Origin: Pigmentiphaga litoralis
GTDB lineage: Bacteria > Pseudomonadota > Gammaproteobacteria > Burkholderiales > Burkholderiaceae_B
DNA length: 64,000 nt
Reading direction: 5' to 3'
Assembly: GCF_014651835.1 (NCBI RefSeq)
Contig: NZ_BMXQ01000001.1
Location: forward strand, 3,633,049 to 3,697,048
Shown: positions 56,714 to 64,000 of the stretch, piece by piece
How positions within the stretch are numbered: position 1 is the stretch's first letter
Layout of the letters: each line of letters starts with the position of its first letter
Notes under the pieces: model-generated
Seen by the model: the letters and a program-made list of their open reading frames with translations, nothing else
The model's database searches: none
Told to the model about the DNA's origin: nothing
Translations under genes and position numbers: made by a program

Positions 56714-57583
56714 TTACCCCGTCTTGCCAAGCCCCTCCGCAAACGCCCGATACGATCCCAACGGCCGGCCCAGAATTGTGGTCAGCCGCTCGACATCTCC
56801 CGCCTCGGGCACCATGCCGTCGCTCAGGAACCGTTCGGTCATCAGGCGCATGTCGTAGGCCATCCAGCCTGGCGCGTACTGGCGCAGGGTCTGTTCGAAC
56901 TGCACCGTGTCGTCGCCACCGTACTGAATCGGCCGCTTCAGCACGTCCGTCCAGATCTGCGCGACATCGGCGCCGGTCAGGGTGTCGGGGCCGACGATGT
57001 TGATGCGTTCGAGCGGCAAGGGCTGCGCGGCCTGGCCGCGCTCGATCAGCTTGATGGCGGCGACTTCGGCAATGTCGCGGGCGTCGGCCATGGCAATTCC
57101 CTTGCTGCCGATGGGCATCGGATAGACGCCGTGCTGGAACACGACGTCCTTGACCGTCAGGTCGTTCTGGATGAAGTACGCGGGGCGCAGGATCGTCGCG
57201 GAAAAACCCATCTGTTCGATCATGCGTTCGACGCCGAACTTGCCGGCAAAGTGCGGCACGTTCACATACACGTCGCTGTGGATCACCGAGAGGTAGACGA
57301 CCCGGGTGACGCCTGCCTGCCGGGCGACGTTCAGTGCGATCAATGCCTGCGTGAACTCGTCCGGGACAACGGCGTTGAGCAGGAACAGGGTCGACACGCC
57401 ATTGACGGCGGCGCGCAGCGCATCGACGTCGAGCAGGTCGCCCTGGACGACGTCCACACCTGCCGGCAGGTTGGCCGTCTCGGGTTTGCGAACCAGCGCG
57501 CGGACGTGGGCGCCGCGCTTGACGAGCTGGTCGACGACAGTGCGGCCAATGGTGCCGGTGGCGCCGGTAACGAGGATGGTCAT
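56714..57583 (-). CDS. NmrA-like NAD(P)-binding protein
   Basis: 289 aa from ATG 57583, GGAG upstream. MTILVTGATGTIGRTVVDQLVKRG is the Rossmann start, then VRALVRKPETANLP, and SATILRPAYFIQND. The group includes redox-sensing NmrA/HSCARG proteins and quinone reductases; no classical YxxxK is seen. It diverges from a LysR gene across a perfect dyad. Confidence 0.9.
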   Translation of the reverse strand: MTILVTGATGTIGRTVVDQLVKRGAHVRALVRKPETANLPAGVDVVQGDLLDVDALRAAVNGVSTLFLLNAVVPDEFTQALIALNVARQAGVTRVVYLSVIHSDVYVNVPHFAGKFGVERMIEQMGFSATILRPAYFIQNDLTVKDVVFQHGVYPMPIGSKGIAMADARDIAEVAAIKLIERGQAAQPLPLERINIVGPDTLTGADVAQIWTDVLKRPIQYGGDDTVQFEQTLRQYAPGWMAYDMRLMTERFLSDGMVPEAGDVERLTTILGRPLGSYRAFAEGLGKTG

Positions 57584-57657
57584 GATGTTCACTCCTGGAA
57601 AGTCGGTTGAATGCGGGGTTGACGCTTGCATCGTAGGCGTCCCACGCATGCGCCGAT

Positions 57658-57683
57658 AGACGGTATATTTGGACATACCGTCT
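57658..57683. promoter_or_regulatory. Operator-like dyad between NmrA-like gene and LysR gene
   Basis: Perfect 9-bp arms AGACGGTAT (57658-57666) and ATACCGTCT (57675-57683) around an 8-base spacer, 14 bases upstream of the LysR start. Best explained as the autoregulatory LysR site. Confidence 0.65.
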
Positions 57684-57697
57684 CAAAGGTGGAACGC

Positions 57698-58594
57698 GTG
57701 GATCTTCTGGCGCTGGCTGACTTCAACCTGGTGGCGCGCCACGGCGGCTTCGGCCGTGCGGCGCGTGCCACCGGCCGCCCCAAGGCCACGCTGTCGCGGC
57801 GGGTGGTCGAACTGGAAAGCAGTCTGGGACTGCGCCTGATGGAGCGCGGCGCGCGCGTGCTCAAACTCACGCAAGAAGGCCAGGCCTTGTACGAGCGCAC
57901 GAGCGCCTTGCTTGCCGAAGTCGACGAAACGGCGGCTGCCCTCGCCTCGGGCGGCGCGACGGCGCGCGGCCGGCTGCGCATCAGCGCGCCCAATCTGTTC
58001 TCGCAGGCCGCTATGGGCAAGCTGGCCGGCGGATTCGCGTTGGCCTACCCCGACGTGCGGCTGGAAGTGACTGCGGAAGACCGTGCGGTCGACATGGTGG
58101 AAGAAGGCTACGACCTGGTGATCCGCGTGAATCCCGACCCCGACGCAACCCTGGTCGGCCGCATCTTTCTGCGCGACCGTCTGGTGGTGGTGGCCCATCC
58201 CGACCTGCGTGCGCCGGTCAAAGGCAAGGCGGCGCCTGTCGTTGTGTACGGACCCGGCGCCGGCATGACGGAGTGGACGATAATGAAAGGCAGCCGCAAA
58301 ACGATGATCGCCGTCGACCCCGTGCTGCGCCTGACGTCGCTGTTGATGGTGCGGGATGCGGTGCGGGCAGGCGCGGGTGCCGCACGCCTGCCGATCTCAC
58401 TGGTCAGCCAGGACCTGGACAGAGGCCGGCTGGCGCTGTGGGGCGACGTGGACGACTCCGAAGTCGCCTTGTGGGCGCTGTACCCGTCGCGGCGGCTGCT
58501 GAGCGCGCGCGTGTCGGCATTCCTGGAGTACCTGAAGTCGGCGTTTCCCAATGGCACGCCGGAGGAACTCGCGGCGTATCTGGCTCGGGATTGA
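57698..58594 (+). CDS. LysR-family transcriptional regulator
   Basis: 298 aa from GTG 57698 with AAGGTGG upstream (MDLLALADFNLVARHGGF). HTH GGFGRAARATGRPKATLSRRVVELESSLG and ligand domain (GRLRISAPNLFSQAAMGKL). It presumably controls the divergent NmrA-like gene. Confidence 0.92.
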   Translation: MDLLALADFNLVARHGGFGRAARATGRPKATLSRRVVELESSLGLRLMERGARVLKLTQEGQALYERTSALLAEVDETAAALASGGATARGRLRISAPNLFSQAAMGKLAGGFALAYPDVRLEVTAEDRAVDMVEEGYDLVIRVNPDPDATLVGRIFLRDRLVVVAHPDLRAPVKGKAAPVVVYGPGAGMTEWTIMKGSRKTMIAVDPVLRLTSLLMVRDAVRAGAGAARLPISLVSQDLDRGRLALWGDVDDSEVALWALYPSRRLLSARVSAFLEYLKSAFPNGTPEELAAYLARD

Positions 58595-58624
58595 GCACAG
58601 GGTCGGATGCTCGGACGGCCCCAC

Positions 58625-59044
58625 TCAGAATGGCTTGGCTACCGCCAGCACCGCAACCGCAACAATCCCCCCGATCAACCAGGGCCCGGTGCGCCACGCC
58701 CACGTCTGGGTCCGGTTCACGATGCGACGCAGTTGGCCGGCCTGGATGCCGTGCAGGGCGGACAGGGCCAGGACGACGCCTGCCTTGACGGGAAGCCAGG
58801 CGCCGCCTGCCCACCCACCCGACATGACCAGGCCGAGGCCGAACGCCCATACCAGCCCCATGGCGGGCAGCGTCACCGCGCGGTCCCAGCAGCGAACGAT
58901 GACGGCCATGGCGCTCGCCGATTCCGACGCAAATACGACGGATCGAATGAACAGGCTCGTTCCGACCAGCCCGCCAACGAAGATCAATGCGGAGGCCACG
59001 TGCAGCGCCTTGATCCATGGATAGGAATCGGCCGGCGACATCAT
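58625..59044 (-). CDS. Small membrane protein, CopD/DUF2269-like
   Basis: 139 aa from ATG 59044 (ATGA overlap with the upstream gene). Four hydrophobic helices; WIKALHVASALIFVGGLVGTSLFIRS near the start and an LHGIQAGQLRRIV segment. The His-bearing first helix is like CopD/HemJ-type four-helix proteins. Specific role unknown. Confidence 0.75.
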   Translation of the reverse strand: MMSPADSYPWIKALHVASALIFVGGLVGTSLFIRSVVFASESASAMAVIVRCWDRAVTLPAMGLVWAFGLGLVMSGGWAGGAWLPVKAGVVLALSALHGIQAGQLRRIVNRTQTWAWRTGPWLIGGIVAVAVLAVAKPF

Positions 59045-59445
59045 CGTGCGGCCGTGCGCAGTCGGGCCATCTTGCTGGACAGCAGCACACCGCTGAAGAA
59101 GCCGCCGCCTGGCACCGTCGCCAGCGCAATCAGCCGCGCGCCATCGCGCCAGCTCCAGTCCGTCGCCGAGGCCGTCATTTGCAGCACCAGCCAGGCGTAA
59201 GCCAGGAAGGCGAATCCATGCAGCGGCCCCATGACCTGCACGCCGGTCGCCCACCCGCCCGCATGCTTGAGCGGGACTGCGATCAGCAGCAGGACCAGCA
59301 AGGTCGACCCTTCCAGGAACGACGCCATCCTGAGACGCCTCAGGTGGAACAGTTCGTCATGGACGTCCACGCCGTCAGGAACCGCCATGCGTGAGGATGA
59401 AGGAATGGAAGATGTGCGAGAGGGTCGTGGCGGCAGGGTCGGCAT
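59041..59445 (-). CDS. DUF3817-type small membrane protein
   Basis: 134 aa from ATG 59445; ATG 59388 is also possible and neither has a good ribosome site. The conserved part starts LRRLRMASFLEGSTLLVLLLIAVPLKH, then VMGPLHGFAFLAYAWLVL, and ends in a third helix. This matches DUF3817 membrane proteins. Coupled by ATGA to the next membrane protein. Confidence 0.78.
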   Translation of the reverse strand: MPTLPPRPSRTSSIPSSSRMAVPDGVDVHDELFHLRRLRMASFLEGSTLLVLLLIAVPLKHAGGWATGVQVMGPLHGFAFLAYAWLVLQMTASATDWSWRDGARLIALATVPGGGFFSGVLLSSKMARLRTAAR

Positions 59446-59503
59446 GGTTTGATCGGTATCAGCAACCCGACCTTTATAGCTTTCCCACACCACCCCGCGT
59501 GAG

Positions 59504-59538
59504 TGGCAGGAACGACAAACTATGCTGAATTACTGCCA
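59504..59538. promoter_or_regulatory. Inverted repeat upstream of GlxA-type regulator
   Basis: TGGCAG (59504-59509) and CTGCCA (59533-59538), 23-base spacer, ending 43 bases before the ATG. Candidate operator, low certainty. Confidence 0.3.
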
Positions 59539-59581
59539 AGCTGCGCTATGATGCCCAACTGTCTACACAGGGTGCCGACGT

Positions 59582-60547
59582 ATGCAAAAAATTGTGGTGG
59601 TGGCGCTGCCTGGCGTCCTGCCTTCCGACCTGGGAATCGCCTGCGATGTGTTCCGGTATGTCCGCTTGGCCAACGGTGATCCCGCTTACTCGGTCGACGT
59701 CTGCGGCGAAACCCGGCAAGTCGAGGCGGGACCCTTCGTCGTCAATGTGCGGTCGCGGCTGAACGCGTTAAGCGACGCCGACATCATCGTCGTCCCCGGC
59801 ACCGAGGACATCGCCCGGGCGCCCTCGCCTGCGGTGGTCCGTGCCCTTCGGTTGGCGCATGAACGCGGCGCATTGCTCGCGTCCATCTGCACCGGGGCGT
59901 TCGCTTTGGCAGGAGCAGCGCTGCTGGACCATCGGCGCGCAACGACGCACTGGGCCGCAGCGGGCGAACTTGCCCGCCGGTTTCCGTTGGTCACCGTGGA
60001 TGTGGACGCCTTGTTCGTTGACGAAGGCAACATTGTGACGTCGGCGGGATCCTCCGCCGGCCTGGATATGTGTCTGCATCTGATCGGTCGCCAGCATGGC
60101 CAGGCGGTCGCGGCGCATGCGGCAAGAATGGCCGTTGCGCCGCTTCGCCGCGAGGGCGGCCAGGCCCCCTTCATCCGCCAGCCTGAACCAGTGCCGGGCA
60201 GCACCCTGGCTCCGCTGATCGACTGGATGCTGGCGCACCTGGATCAGCCACTCGACGTCGTCACGCTGGCCGCCCGCGCATGCATGACACCGCGCACCTT
60301 CGCCCGACGGTTCAAGGACCAGACCGGGACGACACCCATCCAGTGGCTGCTGACGCATCGGGTGCGCCGCGCGCAAGAACTGCTGGAGACAACGGCGTCT
60401 TCCATCGACCGGGTCGCCAGCGCCGCCGGCTTCGATTCGCCCGTGACGTTCCGAAGCCGCTTTCAAAGAACGGTGGGGCTGACGCCGAGCGCCTATCGCC
60501 GGCGTTTCAGCGACCCGGCGCCCGACGGGCGACCTGCAAGGGCTTAA
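59582..60547 (+). CDS. GlxA-family regulator (DJ-1/PfpI + AraC HTH)
   Basis: 321 aa. Residues 1-185 form a glutamine-amidotransferase-like domain with SICTGAFALAGAALLDHRRATTHW (elbow Cys103). Residues ~220-310 are the AraC double HTH (TLAARACMTPRTFARRFKDQTGTTPIQWL, AASAAGFDSPVTFRSRFQRTVG-like). GlxA-type proteins often regulate amine or amino-acid derivative catabolism. Its stop overlaps the convergent PRISE gene by four bases. Confidence 0.93.
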   Translation: MQKIVVVALPGVLPSDLGIACDVFRYVRLANGDPAYSVDVCGETRQVEAGPFVVNVRSRLNALSDADIIVVPGTEDIARAPSPAVVRALRLAHERGALLASICTGAFALAGAALLDHRRATTHWAAAGELARRFPLVTVDVDALFVDEGNIVTSAGSSAGLDMCLHLIGRQHGQAVAAHAARMAVAPLRREGGQAPFIRQPEPVPGSTLAPLIDWMLAHLDQPLDVVTLAARACMTPRTFARRFKDQTGTTPIQWLLTHRVRRAQELLETTASSIDRVASAAGFDSPVTFRSRFQRTVGLTPSAYRRRFSDPAPDGRPARA

Positions 60548-61611
60548 GGGATCAGCCGCTGCGCGCGCAGGCGTTCGAATAATTCGAAGAATGACGCATC
60601 GGTAGCCTGGTAGGCCGTAAAGCCGAGGCGACGGCTGTTGGCCATGTCGGTCATGACTTCCAGCGGGCGGCCCAGATCCAGGTCGGTGTGCCAGGCCGAG
60701 GCGAGCCGATCCAGGTCTGGCTCGACCAGGCCATGGCGGGTCGCGATCTCGCGCCACAGCGGCGCATCCTGTGCCATTGCCGTTTCCAATGGCTGGACCT
60801 GTCCGCTATAGCCGGCTGCCTCGACGCCGAACCACTCGGCCAGCTTCGGCCACAACCAGCTCCAGCGGAACACGTCGCCGTTCACGATATTGAAGGCTTC
60901 GTTCTTTGCCGCATCGGTATCCGCCGCCCAGACCAGCTGCCTGGCCAGCATGCGCGCGTCCGTGACGTCGGACAGGCCTTTCCACTGAGCTTCGGACCCG
61001 GGGAACTGGAAAGGGCGGCCTGTTTCCTTGCAGATCGTGGCATAGACCGCCAGCGTCGTGCCCATGTTCATGGCGTTGCCGACTGCCTGGCCGATGATGG
61101 AGTGGGGACGGTGCACGCTCCACGTAAAGCGGTCGCGCTCCGCGGCCGCATAGACTTCGTCTTCTTGCGCGTAGTAGAAATTTTCGAGCGGCAGGCGCGG
61201 CTGGCTTTCGCGCAGCGGCGTATCCGGCAGCGTGCCGGATTTTGCATACGCCTCGAACGGCCCAAGGTAGTGCTTCAAGCCCGTGACCAAGGCCACATGG
61301 CGCACGCTTTTCTTGGGCGCCAGGGCATCCAGCAGGTTGCGCACCAGTGCGGCGTTGACGCGGACATTTTCTGCTTCGGTATCCTGCCGCATCCAGGTGG
61401 TGATGAAGACGTGCGTCGGCGCCACATCGGCGAGCGCCGCGCTCAAAGCTTGTGGGTCGAGCAGGTCAGCCGCGACATGCTGCACCTCGGGCAGATCGCC
61501 AGGTGGCCGGCGCGACAGGCCGATCACCTTCCAGTCACTGACGAGCAGCTCGCGCGCAACATGGTTGCCGCCTATCCCTGTCACACCTACCACCAAAGCG
61601 GTTCGTTGCAT
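60544..61611 (-). CDS. PRISE-type NAD(P)H-dependent enone reductase (SDR)
   Basis: 355 aa. N-terminal LVVGVTGIGGNHVARELL and LSRRPPG; the atypical active site has Lys in VTGLKHYLGPFEAY near 112 and Tyr in ENFYYAQEDEVY near 148. HRPHSIIGQAVGNAMNMGTTLAVYA is family-typical (progesterone 5-beta-reductase/iridoid synthase-like). It reduces activated C=C bonds. The AraC gene upstream on the same strand may control or accompany it. Confidence 0.9.
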   Translation of the reverse strand: MQRTALVVGVTGIGGNHVARELLVSDWKVIGLSRRPPGDLPEVQHVAADLLDPQALSAALADVAPTHVFITTWMRQDTEAENVRVNAALVRNLLDALAPKKSVRHVALVTGLKHYLGPFEAYAKSGTLPDTPLRESQPRLPLENFYYAQEDEVYAAAERDRFTWSVHRPHSIIGQAVGNAMNMGTTLAVYATICKETGRPFQFPGSEAQWKGLSDVTDARMLARQLVWAADTDAAKNEAFNIVNGDVFRWSWLWPKLAEWFGVEAAGYSGQVQPLETAMAQDAPLWREIATRHGLVEPDLDRLASAWHTDLDLGRPLEVMTDMANSRRLGFTAYQATDASFFELFERLRAQRLIP

Positions 61612-61695
61612 GCTTTGTTCCTTTCAGTTTGGATAACGCAATCGTCCCATTCAGCACTCCGCGTGCCTGACCCACCGACCGCGCGGGCCGCATGG

Positions 61696-62679
61696 TCAAT
61701 GCGACGAGACAAATGTTGCATCCGCAAACGCGGCCGGCAACGCGAAGCTCTGCCGCAGCCGCCGAGCCTCCGCCGCTGGCGTCAGCCCAAACAACCGCTT
61801 GAACTCCCGGCTGAACTGCGCCGGGCTCGTGTACCCCACGGCAAGACTCGCGGCCTCTGCAGTCAGGTCCTGGCGCACCATCAACAGGCGAGCCTGGTGC
61901 AAGCGTGTCGACTTTACATACTGCATTGGCGACACCTGCGTAATGGCCTTGAAGTGAGTGTGGAAACTTGGCACGCTCATGCCCGCTGCCTTCGCCAGCT
62001 CCGTCACGCCGAGCTGCTGCGCATAGCTTGCGTGAATCAGGCGCAGCGATCTGCCAATGCGGCCGAACTGGCCCCGCGCAGCCAATGCCTCGCGCATCGA
62101 ACCGCCCTGCGCGCCGGACAGCACACGAAAGTACAGCTCGCGCAGCAAGGCGGGACCCAGCACGGCGGCTTCCAGCGGGTCATGCATCGCCTCAAGAAAC
62201 CGCAGCACGGACACCTGCATGGCGTCATCCATCGGCGTTGACATCATGCTTTGCGGCGGCTGTACAGGGCGCGTCCCGCCCAGGCGATCGATCTGCGCCG
62301 CCACGTCGGCTGCAAGCGCGAAATCCAGGTGCAGATACAGCGCGAGCAGCGGGCGCTCGGCGGTCGCATCAGTCTCCATGCTGAACGGTACCGGTACCGA
62401 CACGGCAAGATAATGCCGCTCGTCATACAGGTACAGCTGATCGCCAAAATACCCCCGCTTGCGGCCCTGGCAGACGATCACCACACCCGGGTCGTACAGC
62501 ACAGGCGTGCGCGCAAGCGCCCGATCGGATCGCAAGATCCGCACGCTGGGCAGCGGCGTCAGGCTGTAGCCCTCGGCAGGCGCAAGCGCGTGCAGCAAGG
62601 TCACGATGCGGTGCTGGATGGAGACAGGCGGTGGCGCCATGCCTTTGGAAGATGGAGAGACGCTCATCGTTGCGCCCAT
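61696..62679 (-). CDS. AraC-family regulator (AraC_N type)
   Basis: 327 aa from ATG 62679 (ATG 62667 also possible). N-terminal sensor LPSVRILRSDRALARTPVLYDPGVVIVCQGRKRGYFGD is typical of the AraC_N group. C-terminal HTH is LGVTELAKAAGMSVPSFHTHFKAITQVSPMQYVKSTRLHQAR and AVGYTSPAQFSREFKRLFG. Divergent from an SDR gene, and 84 bases upstream of the PRISE gene. Confidence 0.92.
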   Translation of the reverse strand: MGATMSVSPSSKGMAPPPVSIQHRIVTLLHALAPAEGYSLTPLPSVRILRSDRALARTPVLYDPGVVIVCQGRKRGYFGDQLYLYDERHYLAVSVPVPFSMETDATAERPLLALYLHLDFALAADVAAQIDRLGGTRPVQPPQSMMSTPMDDAMQVSVLRFLEAMHDPLEAAVLGPALLRELYFRVLSGAQGGSMREALAARGQFGRIGRSLRLIHASYAQQLGVTELAKAAGMSVPSFHTHFKAITQVSPMQYVKSTRLHQARLLMVRQDLTAEAASLAVGYTSPAQFSREFKRLFGLTPAAEARRLRQSFALPAAFADATFVSSH

Positions 62680-62772
62680 AGTTTTGTGCAAGAAATTCAG
62701 CGAAACGTCGCTTATTTGGTGCGATAGTTCAGACTAGCATGCATTCCCTGCACAACTTTCAGGGACCGCATC

Positions 62773-63606
62773 ATGCCATCCACCAAGACCTTGCTCATCA
62801 CCGGCGTCAGCAGCGGCTTCGGCCGCGCGCTCGCCCAGGAAGCGCTGGCCGCAGGCCACACTGTCGTAGGAACCGTGCGAACCCTGCAAGCCAGACAGGA
62901 CTTCGAGGCTCTCTCGAGCCATGCCGCTATCGGACGCGTCCTGGACGTGACCGACTTTGACGCCATCGACGGCGTCGTTGCACAGATCGAGGCAATCGTC
63001 GGGCCGATCGACGTTCTGGTCAACAACGCCGGCTATGGTCACGAAGGCACGATGGAAGAATCGCCGCTCTCCGCCATGCGGCGGCAGTTCGACGTCAACG
63101 TGTTCGGCGCCGTCGCCATGATCAAAGCCGTGCTGCCCCACATGCGCGCGCGCCGCCGCGGCCACATCCTCAACATCACGTCCATGGGCGGGCACATCAC
63201 CCTGCCGGGCATCACCTATTACTGCGGCAGCAAGTTTGCTTTGGAAGGCATCTCGGAGGCCCTTGGAAAGGAAGTGGCCGCCTTGGGCATCTCCGTCACC
63301 GCCGTGGCGCCCGGATCGTTCCGGACGGACTGGGCCGGAAGGTCCATGGCGCGCACGCCTCGCTCCATTCCCGATTACGACGCCATCTTCAACCCCATCC
63401 GCAAAGCGCGGGAAGAGGTCAGCGGCAAGCAACTTGGCGATCCCGCCAAAGCTGCACGGGCCATGCTCGCGGCCATCAGCGCGCACCAGCCGCCGGCGCA
63501 CCTGCTGCTCGGCAGCGATGCGTTGCGGCTGGTGCGCAGCAAGATGGCAGCGTTGGAACGTGAGATCGAAGCGTGGGAAGCGGTGACCGTGTCGACGGAT
63601 GGATGA
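62773..63606 (+). CDS. Short-chain dehydrogenase/reductase (classical SDR)
   Basis: 277 aa, CAGGGA upstream. Cofactor loop TGVSSGFGRALAQEAL at 10-25, VNNAGYG, NITSMGG, and catalytic Y-x3-K in YYCGSKFALEGISEAL; PGSFRTDW follows. Divergent from the AraC regulator that probably controls it. Substrate unknown. Confidence 0.93.
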   Translation: MPSTKTLLITGVSSGFGRALAQEALAAGHTVVGTVRTLQARQDFEALSSHAAIGRVLDVTDFDAIDGVVAQIEAIVGPIDVLVNNAGYGHEGTMEESPLSAMRRQFDVNVFGAVAMIKAVLPHMRARRRGHILNITSMGGHITLPGITYYCGSKFALEGISEALGKEVAALGISVTAVAPGSFRTDWAGRSMARTPRSIPDYDAIFNPIRKAREEVSGKQLGDPAKAARAMLAAISAHQPPAHLLLGSDALRLVRSKMAALEREIEAWEAVTVSTDG

Positions 63607-63917
63607 AGGGGCCCTGGAGAGGCTCCGGAGCTGTCCACAGCTGTCCGGAGGTGATCTGGACGGTGATCCCGAGGCGATCCGGAGAGGTTCCGAAGGGGTT
63701 CTGAAGGGGTTCCCGAGGGTCCAAAGGCGGCCGAAAGGGTTCTCAGAGGCGCGCCGGGGGACCCTACCTAAATCAATTTCCCAATTTTTTGCCACATTTG
63801 CCGAGCAACCCGCTGCTATGGCAAATGTGGCAGATTTCCGGAAATTTTGATTTGAAAGGGTATGCCCGGCGGGGCGCAATGGGGCGGACACCGCCCGCGC
63901 CGCCCCACAGTCATGCA
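63607..63917. other. Gene-free stretch with degenerate repeats and a dyad
   Basis: The first ~150 bases are GC-rich with short imperfect repeats (AGCTGTCC twice, GGTTC-type words spaced about 11-12). This is followed by an AT-rich dyad at 63790-63832. No supported coding frame. Confidence 0.5.
63790..63832. repeat. AT-rich inverted repeat
   Basis: Perfect 13-bp arms TGCCACATTTGCC (63790-63802) and GGCAAATGTGGCA (63820-63832) with a 17-base loop. Imperfect complementarity (AAATCAA.. / ..TTGATTT) extends outward to about 63770 and 63853. It lies 85 bases downstream of the RidA-like gene end. Confidence 0.75.
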
Positions 63918-64000
63918 CTAGGTGGCTTGTGCGACCACCAGCTGGAACTCGATTTCCACTTCAGCGCCCAGGGGCAGCCCGGCCACGATGACCGACGTGC
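63918..64000 (-). CDS. RidA/YjgF-family protein, C-terminal end only
   Basis: The last 27 codons before the window edge, ending TAG at 63918-63920. They read TSVIVAGLPLGAEVEIEFQL, then VVAQAT. The V-AGLPLGA-VEIE pattern is the usual end of RidA-type enamine/imine deaminases. The rest lies outside. Confidence 0.75.
   Translation of the reverse strand, partial: TSVIVAGLPLGAEVEIEFQLVVAQAT

Noticed and set aside
63599-63850. 83-codon plus-strand frame after the SDR gene
   Set aside because: It runs through the repeats and the dyad, has no ribosome site outside the SDR gene and no similarity.

Overview
The window is GC-rich, densely coded, ordinary-looking chromosome. Its gene content points to a betaproteobacterium of the order Burkholderiales, most likely family Alcaligenaceae (the Bordetella/Achromobacter/Pigmentiphaga neighbourhood). 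The grounds are Bug-type periplasmic receptors, many LysR regulators, UbiD and muconate-pathway catabolic genes, and codon choice. I cannot name the genus. I saw no rRNA, tRNA, CRISPR array, integrase or transposase.

Region 1 (1-19.5 kb) is an exopolysaccharide island of the Wzx/Wzy type with a colanic-acid flavour. The tyrosine autokinase Wzc and the outer-membrane lipoprotein Wza are read leftward. Divergent from them runs a tightly packed rightward operon: WcaJ-like initiating transferase, GDP-mannose Nudix hydrolase, a ManC-like protein that has lost its catalytic residues, Gmd and Fcl (GDP-L-fucose), a flippase, a GT2, a Wzy polymerase, a GT4, a WaaE-type GT2, a WcaF acetyltransferase and a WcaI glycosyltransferase. 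It ends at a strong terminator. Three LuxR-type regulators flank the island, and all three lack the receiver aspartate.

Region 2 (19.5-26.5 kb) holds a possible small gene, the protocatechuate genes pcaB and a fused pcaDC (pcaL), a malic enzyme, a predicted minus-strand small RNA, an Abi-like HEPN protein and queC. Region 3 (26.5-38.1 kb) is a mosaic of regulator-target pairs: two MFS exporters with LysR and AraC regulators, a LigB-type dioxygenase with LysR, an Atm1-like ABC exporter, a MarR/tautomerase pair sharing a duplicated upstream element, a KDPG-type aldolase and a catechol 1,2-dioxygenase.

Region 4 (38.3-41.6 kb) is a two-gene DNA-repair operon, a radical SAM protein plus a DUF4130-UdgX fusion. 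A LexA-like box lies directly on its promoter, and the message looks leaderless. Region 5 (41.7-47.2 kb) has two esterases, a nicotinamidase-like hydrolase with a NadM-Nudix fusion, an acylphosphatase and an unrecognised conserved-looking protein.

Region 6 (47.2-53.5 kb) is a LysR-controlled catabolic operon: two Bug receptors, a UbiD-family decarboxylase and a ThDP-dependent decarboxylase-like enzyme joined by an ATGA overlap. I regard this and the SOS-linked UdgX operon as the best candidates for under-described systems. Region 7 (53.5-64 kb) carries a CYTH-CHAD triphosphatase, a CPA1 antiporter, an NmrA-like oxidoreductase divergent from LysR across a perfect operator-like dyad, two small membrane proteins, a GlxA regulator, a PRISE-type reductase, an AraC regulator, an SDR, an AT-rich dyad, and the end of a RidA-family gene.
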